From JAEUMD01 sp036768475 (GTDB lineage Bacteria; Pseudomonadota; Alphaproteobacteria; Rhizobiales; Hyphomicrobiaceae): a stretch of DNA of 64,000 nucleotides. Made by a program: the position numbers and the translations under genes. The stretch is taken from positions 310,001-374,000 of the forward strand of contig DAIPMW010000001.1 in NCBI GenBank assembly GCA_036768475.1, given 5' to 3'. Below the pieces are notes generated by a model, which was not told the DNA's origin, ran no database searches, and worked only from the letters and a program-made list of their open reading frames with translations. Positions 52,051 through 61,375 of this stretch are shown piece by piece (positions within the stretch are counted from its first letter, which is position 1; each line of letters starts with the position of its first letter).

Positions 52051-53139
52051 TCAAGGCAAGCTAAGCCGTACGGGAGCACTGCGCGCAACAGCCTCGCCGC
52101 CGCGAATGATCTCTGCGCGACCTTCATAGGTGCCCGATGGCCACCGGGCGGCGCGCAGGCGGCGGCCGGCAAAGGCAACATACGTCGCCTTATTGCGATC
52201 GAGCGGTTCGGTTGCGTGCTTGACCGCAAAGCCGCCCGGGCCGCTCACCGAGAGGCCGATGCGATCACCGGCCCGCAGATTGGCGAGGCGCGCGAAGAAA
52301 AGAAGCGACTTGCTGGACGAATCCGGTAGCGCAACATGGTGGTCGACCTCGAGCTCATCGACGCCGACCTGGCGTGCTGAAAATCCCACTCCCAGGAACT
52401 CGCCATTGCGATAGGCGAATGCCTTTGCCGCGGGACCGTCCCACAACGTTGCCGGCGGTCGTATTGCATCGGTAGCCAAGCACGCGTCGCCGACGTGCAG
52501 GCCACTCATCGGATCGACGACGGCGCCATGGTGCATCACCATCAGATGCACGTGCGCGAACGCTGCCAATCCCGAATAGCCGACGTCGCCAATGCGCTGG
52601 CCGCGTCTCACGGCTTCGCCAATCCGAACGGCGAGCGAACCCTTGCGCATATGGCAGTAGATCGTCTGCCAACCGCCGCCGTGATCGATGATTACGCTGT
52701 TGCCGCAGCCGCGCCGCGTCACCTCGGCCCGGGTGGCCACGGTCACGAAGGCATCGTCCATGCCGTCGCGCATGCGTTTGACCACGCCGTCCGCGGCGGC
52801 GATCACGGCGACACCCTGCCGCGCCGCGGCCGCCGAGCGCAAGCGGAAGTCCACGCCTTTGTGGCCATCGTAAGTTGCTGATCCACATCGATAGTCGCTT
52901 GCGCCAGGGCCTTGATCGAGATCGACATGACTCTGGATGAAGCAGGTCTCGCCCGGGGCGCAGACAATGGGCAAAGACAACCTGGGCGGTGGTCTGCGTG
53001 GTGTCGATGCGGGTCTTTGAGATCCGTGAAGCCCCGTTGCTGGAGGGGTTGCCGCTGCCGGCTTAAAGCCGGCAGCGGCTGCAAGAAGAATGAGCACAGC
53101 CGCCCATGACATGGCATGCGACCGCAGCTCGGCCATCAT
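52051..53139 (-). CDS. M23 family metallopeptidase, exported
   Basis: 362 aa. Signal helix (MSWAAVLILLAAAAGFKPAA). LytM fold with Zn ligands in YDGHKGVDFRLRS (His, Asp) and AAFAHVHLMVMHH (HxH); the tyrosine/His motif is IIDHGGGWQTIYCHMRKG. A C-terminal beta domain of about 120 residues follows. Probably cuts or remodels peptidoglycan. The neighbouring genes are unrelated. Confidence 0.88.
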   Translation of the reverse strand: MMAELRSHAMSWAAVLILLAAAAGFKPAAATPPATGLHGSQRPASTPRRPPPRLSLPIVCAPGETCFIQSHVDLDQGPGASDYRCGSATYDGHKGVDFRLRSAAAARQGVAVIAAADGVVKRMRDGMDDAFVTVATRAEVTRRGCGNSVIIDHGGGWQTIYCHMRKGSLAVRIGEAVRRGQRIGDVGYSGLAAFAHVHLMVMHHGAVVDPMSGLHVGDACLATDAIRPPATLWDGPAAKAFAYRNGEFLGVGFSARQVGVDELEVDHHVALPDSSSKSLLFFARLANLRAGDRIGLSVSGPGGFAVKHATEPLDRNKATYVAFAGRRLRAARWPSGTYEGRAEIIRGGEAVARSAPVRLSLP

Positions 53140-53224
53140 TGTCGCGTCCCCCCTACAAAGGCGACGTCACGCAACATCGTCTGCTCGCCGGCAAGAATTG
53201 CGCGGAGCGCGGAAATCCTGCCGT

Positions 53225-53683
53225 TCAAGGTTTGATGTAGGTGTAACCTTGCTCTTGAAGATAGGACAGCTCCGCGACGCCCGACGGGACGATGTCCTCC
53301 TTGAAGACTTCGAAAAGATCATTGTCAGGATCAAGTTTGCGTCCCTTCAAAGTATTGGCGCATACGTTGAAAATGACTTTCTGCGTCTTCAAGTTGCTGA
53401 TTTCGCCCTGGACTTTAAGGTCTTTTACCGCATCGCGCAGCAGGTATACGCCATCGCCGTGAAGTACGACTTTGACCTCGATGTTGTCCTTGCCGACCGC
53501 GTTGATATGATTCTGGATGTTCTTCAAGGCAACGATGTACGCCTTGTCATTTTCGCCGCCATCGAAATTGATGTGGTAGACGACCTTCTGCTTACCGTAG
53601 CGGCCTTCGGCCTCTGCCGGGTGCGGAGCCAGGAACGAGAATACCGCTATGATCGTGGCAAAGAGTGCAATTGCTCGTGACAT
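53225..53683 (-). CDS. DsrE-like periplasmic protein
   Basis: 152 aa. GGAGGAAGG before ATG 53683. Signal peptide (IALFATIIAVFSFLAPHPAEA). Mature part has KVVYHINFDGGENDKAYIVA and IEVKVVLHGDGVYLLRDAVK plus VIFNVCANTLKGRKLD, the pattern of DsrE/DsrF-like proteins with one Cys. Members act in sulfur relay; a periplasmic copy suggests thiosulfate or sulfide-related use, but no sox or dsr genes are here. Confidence 0.8.
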   Translation of the reverse strand: MSRAIALFATIIAVFSFLAPHPAEAEGRYGKQKVVYHINFDGGENDKAYIVALKNIQNHINAVGKDNIEVKVVLHGDGVYLLRDAVKDLKVQGEISNLKTQKVIFNVCANTLKGRKLDPDNDLFEVFKEDIVPSGVAELSYLQEQGYTYIKP

Positions 53684-54031
53684 GCGGGCCTTCCTCCAAG
53701 TTTTTGATCCAGTTTTGAATGGTGCGGCCGCTTTGGACCGCACTGGGCCTTTTTGTTGCTGCCGGTGCCGACGCAGAAATTCGGCCGGCACGATATGCCC
53801 TTGACCCGTACCGTTATCGCCAACGGAAACAGCGGGCGGGTGCGCTACTCCATCAGTACTTCAAGATTTTCGCAACTCTTCATGACAGGCGCATCAATCG
53901 GCCACCGGAATTATGTCTATTCCTGGTTGCAGGATCTCGTGTGAACGGCTAGCAGAAGGCTCCCGGCTGACCTCCGGAGTGGTTCCCGCTCCACCCCCGA
54001 AAAAACGACAGAACGACGGACCCGACAACGC
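53684..54031. other. Intergenic region between divergent DsrE-like gene and leuB
   Basis: 348 bases, presumably two promoters. No repeats of family A/B and no gene recognised. Confidence 0.35.
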
Positions 54032-55147
54032 ATGTCCACTTATTCCCTGCTTCTTCTTCCCGGCGACGGCATCGGCGTCGAGATCATGGCCGAGGTTGAG
54101 CGCATCATCGCCTTCCTCAACTCCCGCTCGAATGCTGCAAAATTCGAAACGACCTCGGATTTGGTCGGCGGCGCCGCCTATGACGCACACGGCGTGTCGA
54201 TCACGGATGAGGCAATGAGCAAGGCGATGGCGGCGGATGCCATCATCTTCGGCGCGGTGGGCGGGCCGAAGTGGGATGCGGTACCTTATGAGCATCGCCC
54301 GGAGGCTGGCCTCCTGCGCCTCAGGAAGGATCTCGACCTTTATGCCAACCTGCGCCCGGCGATCTGCTATCCGGCACTCGCCGACGCCTCGGCGCTGAAG
54401 CGCGAGCTGGTCGAAGGTCTCGACATTCTCATTCTGCGTGAGTTGACGGGCGGCACCTACTTCGGAGAACCCAAGGAGATCGTGACGCTGGAGAACGGCG
54501 AAAAGCGGGCTGTCGACACCACGCTCTACACGACACACGAGGTGGACCGCATCGTCCGCATGGCGTTCGATCTCGCCCGCAAGCGCTCCAACAAGGTGCA
54601 TATGGCGGCAAAGTGGAACGTGATGCGCTCAGGCGTGCTGTGGCGCCAGGTGACGGCCGCCGTCCACAAGAGCCATGCGCCGGACGTGGAGTATCATGAG
54701 ATCCTCGCCGACAACTGTGCGATGCAGCTCATTCGCAACCCGAAGCAGTTCGACGTCGTCGTCACCGACAACCTGTTCGGCGACATTCTTTCCGACGAAG
54801 CAGCCATGATGACCGGCTCGCTCGGCATGTTGCCTTCGGCCTCGCTGGGCGGCATCGACGAGAAAACCGGCAAACGCCGGGCACTTTACGAGCCCGTTCA
54901 CGGCTCGGCGCCCGATATCGCGGGGCAGGGGCTTGCCAACCCGATCGCCATGATCTCGTCGTTCGCAATGGCGCTGCGCTACTCTTTCGATCTCGGCAAT
55001 GAAGCGGACCTCGTCGAGGGCGCGATCGCCAAGGTGCTGGAAAAGGGCCTGCGTACCGGCGACATCATGCAGCCGGGCATGACCAAGGTGGGTACCGCAG
55101 AGATGGGCAGCGCCGTGCTCAAAGAAATGGAGGCGGTGGCGGCCTGA
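54032..55147 (+). CDS. leuB: 3-isopropylmalate dehydrogenase
   Basis: 371 aa; leucine synthesis. LLLLPGDGIGVEIMAEVERI at the start, ELTGGTYFGEPKEI, the metal-site VTDNLFGDILSDEAAMMTG and GSAPDIAGQGLANPIAMI are all family blocks. NAD-dependent enzyme. Followed at 19 bases by a hypothetical gene, probably cotranscribed. Confidence 0.97.
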   Translation: MSTYSLLLLPGDGIGVEIMAEVERIIAFLNSRSNAAKFETTSDLVGGAAYDAHGVSITDEAMSKAMAADAIIFGAVGGPKWDAVPYEHRPEAGLLRLRKDLDLYANLRPAICYPALADASALKRELVEGLDILILRELTGGTYFGEPKEIVTLENGEKRAVDTTLYTTHEVDRIVRMAFDLARKRSNKVHMAAKWNVMRSGVLWRQVTAAVHKSHAPDVEYHEILADNCAMQLIRNPKQFDVVVTDNLFGDILSDEAAMMTGSLGMLPSASLGGIDEKTGKRRALYEPVHGSAPDIAGQGLANPIAMISSFAMALRYSFDLGNEADLVEGAIAKVLEKGLRTGDIMQPGMTKVGTAEMGSAVLKEMEAVAA

Positions 55148-55166
55148 TCGGGCGCACGGTCCCTCA

Positions 55167-55943
55167 ATGGCGAGCAACCTGTCCAGCATCGGCTTTGTGT
55201 TCGGCGACGCGGAAGATTTTCATGCGCGGATGCTGGTGCTCGCCGAAGAAACGCGCGAGCGGCTCCGCTGCGACGCGGGTGAATATGCCATCTGGCGTTC
55301 GCGCACGGGAGCCGAGGTCTGGTTCCATCTCTCAGCGGACAAGGAGGCCGACGGGCCGGCGACCATCGTCGGCCTTGCGCCGTTCTTCGAGGGACAGTCG
55401 AGTGTTCCCGTTCTCGTGACGCAGGTCCACAAGCGGCCCGACGATACGCCACTCGAGGGTCTGTTGCACGGTTGGGTGGCGCCCGACGGAAGCGGCGCCG
55501 GTGCCTATCCCCTCGCTTTCGATGCCATCGATTTCGCCGCGCATGCGGGGCGCCCCTTGCCGGCGGTCTGGAACTGCCGCGTCACCGGCTTTTGCCGCAA
55601 TCTCAATGTTCATGCGGATCCCAGCACGCTGCCGGAGATCGGCGAGGGGCAGCGGATTGCGGCACAGGCACTCATTCCGATCGGTCTTTTCAACGATGCG
55701 GACGAGGATGCCGCACCGACCGCCGCATCGGCGCCCGAGCCGACCGCGTGGCTTACGGGGATCGTGCGTGCGCATCGGCTGCTGGAGAACGAGGCGACGG
55801 GGCGCTCGTTCCACTGGCTGAGCGTGGAAAGCCTTGCTGCGACCTATGATCTCGTTGCAGACCCTGACATCGTCACAGGAGTGATCACAGAGGGCCGGAT
55901 CGTCGAGGTGATGGCCTGGATGTTCGCGCGGGTGATGGATTGA
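55167..55943 (+). CDS. Conserved hypothetical protein downstream of leuB
   Basis: 258 aa, soluble, no membrane segment. Blocks include EYAIWRSRTGAEVWFHLSAD, LEGLLHGWVAPDGSGAGAYP and VWNCRVTGFCRNLNVHADPS. It is acidic with a Pro/Ala linker near residue 185 and a C-terminal helix. Position 19 bases after leuB on the same strand suggests an operon, but no known leucine step matches. I do not recognise the family. Confidence 0.75.
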   Translation: MASNLSSIGFVFGDAEDFHARMLVLAEETRERLRCDAGEYAIWRSRTGAEVWFHLSADKEADGPATIVGLAPFFEGQSSVPVLVTQVHKRPDDTPLEGLLHGWVAPDGSGAGAYPLAFDAIDFAAHAGRPLPAVWNCRVTGFCRNLNVHADPSTLPEIGEGQRIAAQALIPIGLFNDADEDAAPTAASAPEPTAWLTGIVRAHRLLENEATGRSFHWLSVESLAATYDLVADPDIVTGVITEGRIVEVMAWMFARVMD

Positions 55944-56078
55944 GCGCACAAGTGGCACAAGAGGGCCGTCACCGGCTCGCAAGTCGCACCTGACGCGGAA
56001 ATCCCTTCGAGCATCCTTCGGGCACCTGCACTCCCACCAGAGCGAAGGCTGGAGCGGGCAAGCGTTCAATCCGGCGTG

Positions 56079-56537
56079 CTACACGTTGTGTTGTTCAGCG
56101 CAGATGCCTGGCTTACCGACGATAGAGCCGCGCGCGGTCCATGACGGGCGCTTCGGTTCGGAGTGCGCCTGCTGCTCGGTACGGGCGACGAAATAGAACT
56201 CGTAGCAGTTGCCGCCGACCTTTTTGACCCGATAGCAGCCACCGCTCGGATCATTGTCGTAGATGGTGCAGAACGTGTCTGCTTGCACCGACCACCTACC
56301 AGAAAAGACGTGCGCTGCTTCGCGATACTCAAGGCTCCCGTCATTCCGATAAGCCTCGCTGAAGGGCCGGCCGCTACCGTACTTGCCTTCCAGCGTGCCG
56401 CCGGCGAACGCGGTGCGCATGTCGTCCTCGCTCATCCAGTTGCCATCAGCGGCCAAGACCGGGGCAGCGCACGCCATTGCCAAGCCACAGGCCAGGGTGC
56501 GCCAATCCCGGATTGGTCTCATCTGGTGATGGTACAT
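56079..56537 (-). CDS. Small secreted hypothetical protein
   Basis: 152 aa. Site AGGAAGG before ATG 56537. Signal sequence (TLACGLAMACAAPVLA-ADG). Mature part contains WMSEDDMRTAFAGGTLEGKY and FCTIYDNDPSGGCYRVKKVG, NCYEFYFVAR, with four Cys likely disulfide-linked. Unknown family, periplasmic by prediction. A family A repeat lies upstream. Confidence 0.75.
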   Translation of the reverse strand: MYHHQMRPIRDWRTLACGLAMACAAPVLAADGNWMSEDDMRTAFAGGTLEGKYGSGRPFSEAYRNDGSLEYREAAHVFSGRWSVQADTFCTIYDNDPSGGCYRVKKVGGNCYEFYFVARTEQQAHSEPKRPSWTARGSIVGKPGICAEQHNV

Positions 56538-56550
56538 GGGCTCGCCTTCC

Positions 56551-56654
56551 TGGAGCAGGTTGAGCTGAAGTGTCCAGCAATTCAGCGTGAAAAACATGCT
56601 CGAAACAAGGTGCTGGATCGCGCTCATGTTTGCCTCAAACATGAACGCGGTCTA
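56551..56654 (+). repeat. Family A element, copy 9 (full)
   Basis: GGAGCAGGTTGAGCTGAAGT start, then GAAACAAGGTGCTGGATCGC and arms CTCATGTTTG / CAAACATGAACGCGGTCTAG. Ends sharing TCTAGAGCC with the adjacent B element. Confidence 0.88.
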
Positions 56655-56760
56655 GAGCCGGCCTGGTCTTGATTGAATCACTATCCCCTTAATTTGAGAG
56701 CCTTAATCACGGCCTCGATGGAAGCAGTCGTGCTTCCATCGAGGCCGATCAGGCTCTGGG
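56653..56760 (+). repeat. Family B element, copy 5
   Basis: TAGAGCCGGCCTGGTCTTG to GATCAGGCTCTGG. Contains a perfect 16-bp stem: arms 56711-56726 and 56731-56746 with loop GTCG. Confidence 0.92.
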
Positions 56761-56763
56761 GGA

Positions 56764-57321
56764 TCAGACTTTCGATTGCTCGCCGACCGGACGCCCCAGC
56801 ATGCGCGCAAGTGTGCCATCCTTGTCGATCAGGAGATGCTTCAATGCCCCCACCACATGCAGCACGATCGCCGCGATAAGCAAATTGGCACCGAGCCCAT
56901 GAACGACGTGGCCGGTCTGATCCATCCATGCGATCTTGCCGATCGGAGGGATGACGATGAGGCCCAGCACGTCAATTTCGTGACCACCGCCCAATGACAT
57001 CATCATCCCGGAAACGGGCATAAACAGCGTTCCGAGCAGCAAGAACCAATGGGTGAAGAAGGCTCCCCGCTCCTGCCAGGCGGGGGTGTGGGACAGCGCG
57101 GACGGAAAACCCTGCGCCAAGCGCCAAGCCAGGCGCCATAGGGCGAACCCGAGAACCGCGACGCCAAGCCCTTTGTGCCACCACATCAGGGCCGATTTCC
57201 CATCACCACGCGGCATGTCCTCGAGAATGAGACCGAAGACCAACATGGCAACCATGGCAAAGGCCAGCAGCCAGTGCAGGCCGATGGTTTGAATGCTCAA
57301 TCTATCTCTATGATCTGTCAT
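56764..57321 (-). CDS. Cytochrome b561
   Basis: 185 aa, four membrane helices: IGLHWLLAFAMVAMLVFGLI, LGVAVLGFALWRLAWRLAQG, TLFMPVSGMMMSLGG and LGANLLIAAIVLHVVGALKH. Heme-ligand His residues are visible at LHW (helix 1), WWHKGLGV, HVVHGLGA and VLHVVGALKH, as in the b-type di-heme group. Quinol-dependent electron carrier in the inner membrane. A 552-codon frame runs upstream, but only this C-terminal part from ATG 57321 is real; the rest is antisense to asd. Confidence 0.9.
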   Translation of the reverse strand: MTDHRDRLSIQTIGLHWLLAFAMVAMLVFGLILEDMPRGDGKSALMWWHKGLGVAVLGFALWRLAWRLAQGFPSALSHTPAWQERGAFFTHWFLLLGTLFMPVSGMMMSLGGGHEIDVLGLIVIPPIGKIAWMDQTGHVVHGLGANLLIAAIVLHVVGALKHLLIDKDGTLARMLGRPVGEQSKV

Positions 57322-57624
57322 CTTTTTTTCCGTAAATGCGTTGTTGCATCTGCCGTGAACACTAGCTTTAACGTTGCATGGCAGTTTAATCCGTCGCGGG
57401 ACTATGGTGAGGCCCGCCAGCGCCCCATATTGGTCAGGAGAATGAGATGACATCACCGCATGCCACGGTTTCGGCCTGGCGGGTCGTGAGCGTCGCCTTG
57501 CCAAGAGACCACCTTGAATCCGGTTGCAAGCACGCGTATGGGATCGCGCTGTCAAGTATTGCCGCCAATCAATGCGGAGGCCGCCAGAGCCTGCGCCTCT
57601 CTCAAAGCTAAGGACGCAAAAGTC
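57322..57624. other. Intergenic region between divergent cytochrome b561 gene and asd
   Basis: 303 bases. The frame open from 57514 in asd extends into it but is not supported. No repeat family, no clear palindrome. Confidence 0.35.
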
Positions 57625-58653
57625 ATGGGCTACAAGGTCGCTGTCGTCGGAGCCACCGGCAACGTGGGCCGCGAGATGTTGAACGTGCTCAACGAGCGCA
57701 ATTTTCCGGCGGACGAAGTGATTGCTCTCGCCTCGCGCCGGTCGATCGGCACGGAGGTCTCCTACGGCGATAGGACGCTCAAATGCCGAGACCTGGAGAG
57801 CTTCGATTTCCGCGGCGTCGATTTCTGCCTGATGTCGGCTGGCTCGGGCGTTTCCAAGGAATGGGCACCCAGGATCGGCCAGCAGGGTTGCATCGTCATC
57901 GATAATTCTTCGTGTTGGCGTTACGACCAGGATGTGCCGTTGATCGTGCCGGAGGTGAACCCGGACGCAATCGCGGGCTATCGCAAGAAGAACATTATCG
58001 CCAACCCGAACTGCTCGACGGCGCAGCTGGTCGTTGCACTGAAGCCAATCCACGACGCAGCAAACATCAAGCGCATCGTCGTCTCCACGTACCAGTCCGT
58101 ATCCGGCGCGGGTAAGGAGGCCATGGACGAGCTGTGGCAGCAGACTAAGGCAAAGTACGTCCCGGGCACCGAGGTGGCACCGAAGAAGTTCACCAAGGAG
58201 ATTGCGTTCAACTGCATTCCTCACATCGACGTCTTCATGGAGGACGGCTACACGAAAGAGGAATGGAAGATGATGGCGGAAACCAAGAAGATCATGGACC
58301 CGCGCATCAAGCTGACCGCGACATGCGTGCGCGTGCCGGTGTTCGTCGGACACTCCGAATCCGTCAATATCGAGCTGGAAAAGCCGCTGATGCCGGACGA
58401 AGCGCGCGAGATCCTGCGCCATGCTCCGGGGATTTCCGTGCTCGACAAGCGCGAGCCCGGCGGCTACGCGACGCCGGTGGAATGCGCCGGAGAGTTCGAT
58501 ACCTACGTATCCCGCATCCGTGAGGACACGACGGTCGAGAACGGGCTTGCGATGTGGATCGTCTCCGACAATCTCCTGAAAGGTGCGGCACTCAACACGA
58601 TCCAGATTGCCGAGACGATGATCTCGCGCAACATGCTGGAAAGGGCCGCGTAA
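57625..58653 (+). CDS. asd: Aspartate-semialdehyde dehydrogenase
   Basis: 342 aa; branch point enzyme to lysine, threonine and methionine. NADP motif VGATGNVGREMLNVL, catalytic Cys in NPNCSTAQLVVAL, EVNPDAIAGYRKKN-type block and VSTYQSVSGAGKEAMDELWQ. ATG 57625 (MGYKVAVVGATG) chosen over a longer frame. Followed by a strong terminator. Confidence 0.97.
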   Translation: MGYKVAVVGATGNVGREMLNVLNERNFPADEVIALASRRSIGTEVSYGDRTLKCRDLESFDFRGVDFCLMSAGSGVSKEWAPRIGQQGCIVIDNSSCWRYDQDVPLIVPEVNPDAIAGYRKKNIIANPNCSTAQLVVALKPIHDAANIKRIVVSTYQSVSGAGKEAMDELWQQTKAKYVPGTEVAPKKFTKEIAFNCIPHIDVFMEDGYTKEEWKMMAETKKIMDPRIKLTATCVRVPVFVGHSESVNIELEKPLMPDEAREILRHAPGISVLDKREPGGYATPVECAGEFDTYVSRIREDTTVENGLAMWIVSDNLLKGAALNTIQIAETMISRNMLERAA

Positions 58654-58693
58654 CTGCTGAGCGCCGTAACACTGCGCTTTCGCGCGTCACGCC

Positions 58694-58725
58694 AAACGCC
58701 CGCTCCAAGCCGAGCGGGCGTTTTT
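58694..58725 (+). terminator. Intrinsic terminator of asd
   Basis: AAACGCCCGCTC / GAGCGGGCGTTT, 12-bp stem, loop CAAGCC, ending in TTTTT. Confidence 0.94.
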
Positions 58726-58761
58726 CATTGTGGGGCTTTGCATACGACGAACCGCCGCACA

Positions 58762-58800
58762 CCTTTTCACGCTGAACCGCACTTCAGCTAAGCATGCTTC
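58762..58800 (-). repeat. Family A element, decayed copy
   Basis: CTTTTCACGCTGAACCGC and TTCAGCTAAGCATGCTTCAG: the inner part of family A without CTAG ends, directly at the 3' end of the autotransporter gene. Confidence 0.65.
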
Positions 58801-61375
58801 AGTTCAGCGGAATGTTGAGCCAGAGCGATCCTCCATAGCTGCGGAAGTCATCTCCGCCGATGCCATCGAAATTGCCAGCAGCCCTGAGACCCCATCCCCT
58901 CGGCGTCATGATAATCACGCCGCCCTCGACCTTGGCCCTGCTCTCGTCGGACTGCACCATCACGCCGTTGATCACTAGGTCGTCGGTATCGAAATTGTAG
59001 ATGCCGGTTATGGAAACGTGCGGCTCGATCGTTGTGCCGTAAGCGGTTCTGAACTGGTATCCAACCTCGATCGCACCCGTGAACCGCCCGATCGATGCAT
59101 CGCCGCCTTTGACGATCTGGTTCAGGCTGTTCCAGTAGGTGTCATATTCCTCGTGACCGTAGGCAAGGCCGATCTGTGGCGAAATACGCCAGGGGCCATA
59201 GCGCTCGTTGCCGGTCAGGGTGGCGGTGGTGAGCCACCGTGTCGTGTCGAAGCTGCCGCTCCGCGGTCCGTTCACGTCATCCTTCAGATAGATATCGTTG
59301 TTGGACGTGCCCCAAGCAGCGCGTGCGTCGAAGAAGAGCTTGTCGGTGAGGCGCACGCCAATGTAGGGCCCGGCCATCCAGCCCGTGCCGTCGATCTTGC
59401 CTCGCTCGCCGGACACAAGCGGATTGATCTTGATGTCCTCGGTCGTATCGTCGATCTGAACCAGCGCGCCGATCAAGATGCCGGGAGCAAGGACGTAATC
59501 CGCGCCCACATACAGGATGCGGAAGTCGCCGTCGCGATTGACGCCACCGACATCGTCGCTGTAGCGGCTGATGTGACCTTCCATCCAGATATCGAAGCCT
59601 GTGCGCGGCACGACGAACGGATTGGCCATGTGCTGCCCAGCAAAGCTGAGGCCCGCATTGGCCAGCTTCGACCTCTGCTTGGCTTCCTCGTGTTCTGCCG
59701 CCATCTCGCGCAACTGGCTGAGGCTGGTGCCGAACTTGAAGCCGCTTTGCGCCATGCCCAGTTGTGAGGCCTGTCCCGCTATCGTATCGAAGAAGGTGTT
59801 GCCACGGAGTGCGTCGCCGTTCGGGTTGGTGACATCGCGCGGCGCGTCCTCGTTGGCGAAGTACGGGTTGGTTCCGTTGGACGGTTGTCCGAAAGCACTG
59901 CTACCCAGCAGCATCATCGTGCCGCGTTGCGATCCGGCTGCGCTGATGCCCGTGCTGGAGAATTTCAGCGGGCCGTCCTTGATGCTGCCGGTATCCTTCA
60001 TGCTCGGCGGCTGATCTTCCTGGAGCCGGCGCAGCAGACGGGCGCGGTCAGGACCGTGAGTCAGAAGGTTGTCGACGCGGCGATGGATGAAGCGCTTGGT
60101 TTCTTCCTCCATGCGTTCATCCCTCGGATCGAACTTGTTCACGAAGACGCAGGTCACGTCCATGTCCTCGGAAATTTTGAAGCCATTGGTAGCGTCGTAA
60201 CCGTTGCATGTCAGGCTCGTGAGGTTGTAGGCCTGAACGCTGGATTCACTGAACGTATAGTCGCCGGCAGGCACGGATACATCGGTCACGCTCCCTTGTC
60301 CTGTGGTGCCGCTACCTGAAACACCGGGCCCATTGTAGCTGAGCGTGAAGTCTGTTGGACTTGCGGTCCCGCCACCATCGTTCATCACGATCTTTTTCAG
60401 GGTCAATTGTGCCTGTTTCGGGCTTCCCTTTCGTCTGTTTGTGATCGTGCAGGCAGCAGGACTAGTGCTCGTATTGCTTGTAGACACCGTGACCTTGTCA
60501 TCTTCATTACCGTCGCCGCCGCAATTGATGCTCACGAGTTCCCAGCCATCGGGCGGCGTCTCGGTGATGGTGTAGTCGCCCACCGGCACGTCTTTTATTT
60601 CTGTGTAGCTGTTCGCAGGAGCCAACATGTAGGACGTTACCGCTTCACCCTTTGTGGCGTTCACTGTGAAGGTGTCACCTCCCTCGCCATCAATCACTTT
60701 GATGATCTTGAGTTTTCCGGTCTGGACCTTCGGTGTGCATTTGACGCGATATTGCACAACGCCGACTCTGTTCTGATTCTGCGGTGTTGAAATGGATATG
60801 TTCGCTGGTGGTGGTGTGCCGGAATTCAACATGGTGTACGTGTGCGGAAACGTACTACCCGGGTTTGTGTCGTTAATATCTTCGGGAGTCCCAGGCGTAG
60901 TCACTGCATCGAATTCAACTGTTACGACATCGGCACCACTGGTGGGATTGCCTTGATTATCATTGTAAGTGACGTCCAACTGCCGAACTTCCCACGTCAC
61001 ATCGACTGCGGTGTTTTGCGGGTTGAAGCAAATATTGTCTTGGCTCGTATTTGCGGCTGGGGCGGGCGCAATTTCTGTTGTCGTGATGTCCTTACAGGAC
61101 TGCCCGCCCGAACATAAAGTGCGAACCTCGGAAAATTCTCCGGTGCAGTTGATGGTGACGTTGTTTCCTTGGCAAGCGGATTGCGCCATCGCGTCGACTG
61201 AGCCGACGAGCATCAGGGAAATGGCAGCAACCAAACGCGCGATGGAGAGGCGATGCGCTAATGCGCGCTGAGACCGCCAGCCAGGATGTTCGGAACGACA
61301 GGTGGCTCGGTACACACCTTCTGTTCCAACATGCGCGGGAAATTTCTCAAGACCGCGACTGAAACACCCAAACAT
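58799..61375 (-). CDS. Large autotransporter with SpaA-like prealbumin-fold repeats
   Basis: 858 aa. An extended signal region ends with LVAAISLMLVGSVDAMAQSA. The N-terminal passenger has Cys-rich stretches (SACQGNNVTINCTGEF) and at least two prealbumin-like repeats: one with KLKIIKVIDGEGGDTFTVNA and VPVGDYTITETPPDGWELVS (about 217-315), the next with QLTLKKIVMNDGGGTASPTD and VPAGDYTFSESSVQAYNLTS (about 322-415). A coiled linker follows (KRFIHRRVDNLLTHGPDRAR). Residues about 575-858 form the beta-barrel (LWLNIPLN end). Probably an adhesin or surface protein. A start at 61429 is possible; M61375 gives a TadG-like beginning MFG. Confidence 0.82.
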   Translation of the reverse strand: MFGCFSRGLEKFPAHVGTEGVYRATCRSEHPGWRSQRALAHRLSIARLVAAISLMLVGSVDAMAQSACQGNNVTINCTGEFSEVRTLCSGGQSCKDITTTEIAPAPAANTSQDNICFNPQNTAVDVTWEVRQLDVTYNDNQGNPTSGADVVTVEFDAVTTPGTPEDINDTNPGSTFPHTYTMLNSGTPPPANISISTPQNQNRVGVVQYRVKCTPKVQTGKLKIIKVIDGEGGDTFTVNATKGEAVTSYMLAPANSYTEIKDVPVGDYTITETPPDGWELVSINCGGDGNEDDKVTVSTSNTSTSPAACTITNRRKGSPKQAQLTLKKIVMNDGGGTASPTDFTLSYNGPGVSGSGTTGQGSVTDVSVPAGDYTFSESSVQAYNLTSLTCNGYDATNGFKISEDMDVTCVFVNKFDPRDERMEEETKRFIHRRVDNLLTHGPDRARLLRRLQEDQPPSMKDTGSIKDGPLKFSSTGISAAGSQRGTMMLLGSSAFGQPSNGTNPYFANEDAPRDVTNPNGDALRGNTFFDTIAGQASQLGMAQSGFKFGTSLSQLREMAAEHEEAKQRSKLANAGLSFAGQHMANPFVVPRTGFDIWMEGHISRYSDDVGGVNRDGDFRILYVGADYVLAPGILIGALVQIDDTTEDIKINPLVSGERGKIDGTGWMAGPYIGVRLTDKLFFDARAAWGTSNNDIYLKDDVNGPRSGSFDTTRWLTTATLTGNERYGPWRISPQIGLAYGHEEYDTYWNSLNQIVKGGDASIGRFTGAIEVGYQFRTAYGTTIEPHVSITGIYNFDTDDLVINGVMVQSDESRAKVEGGVIIMTPRGWGLRAAGNFDGIGGDDFRSYGGSLWLNIPLN

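Noticed and set aside
57322..58422. Upstream 367 codons of the 552-codon minus-strand frame leading into cytochrome b561
   Set aside because: Lies antisense to asd; only the part from 57321 matches a protein family.
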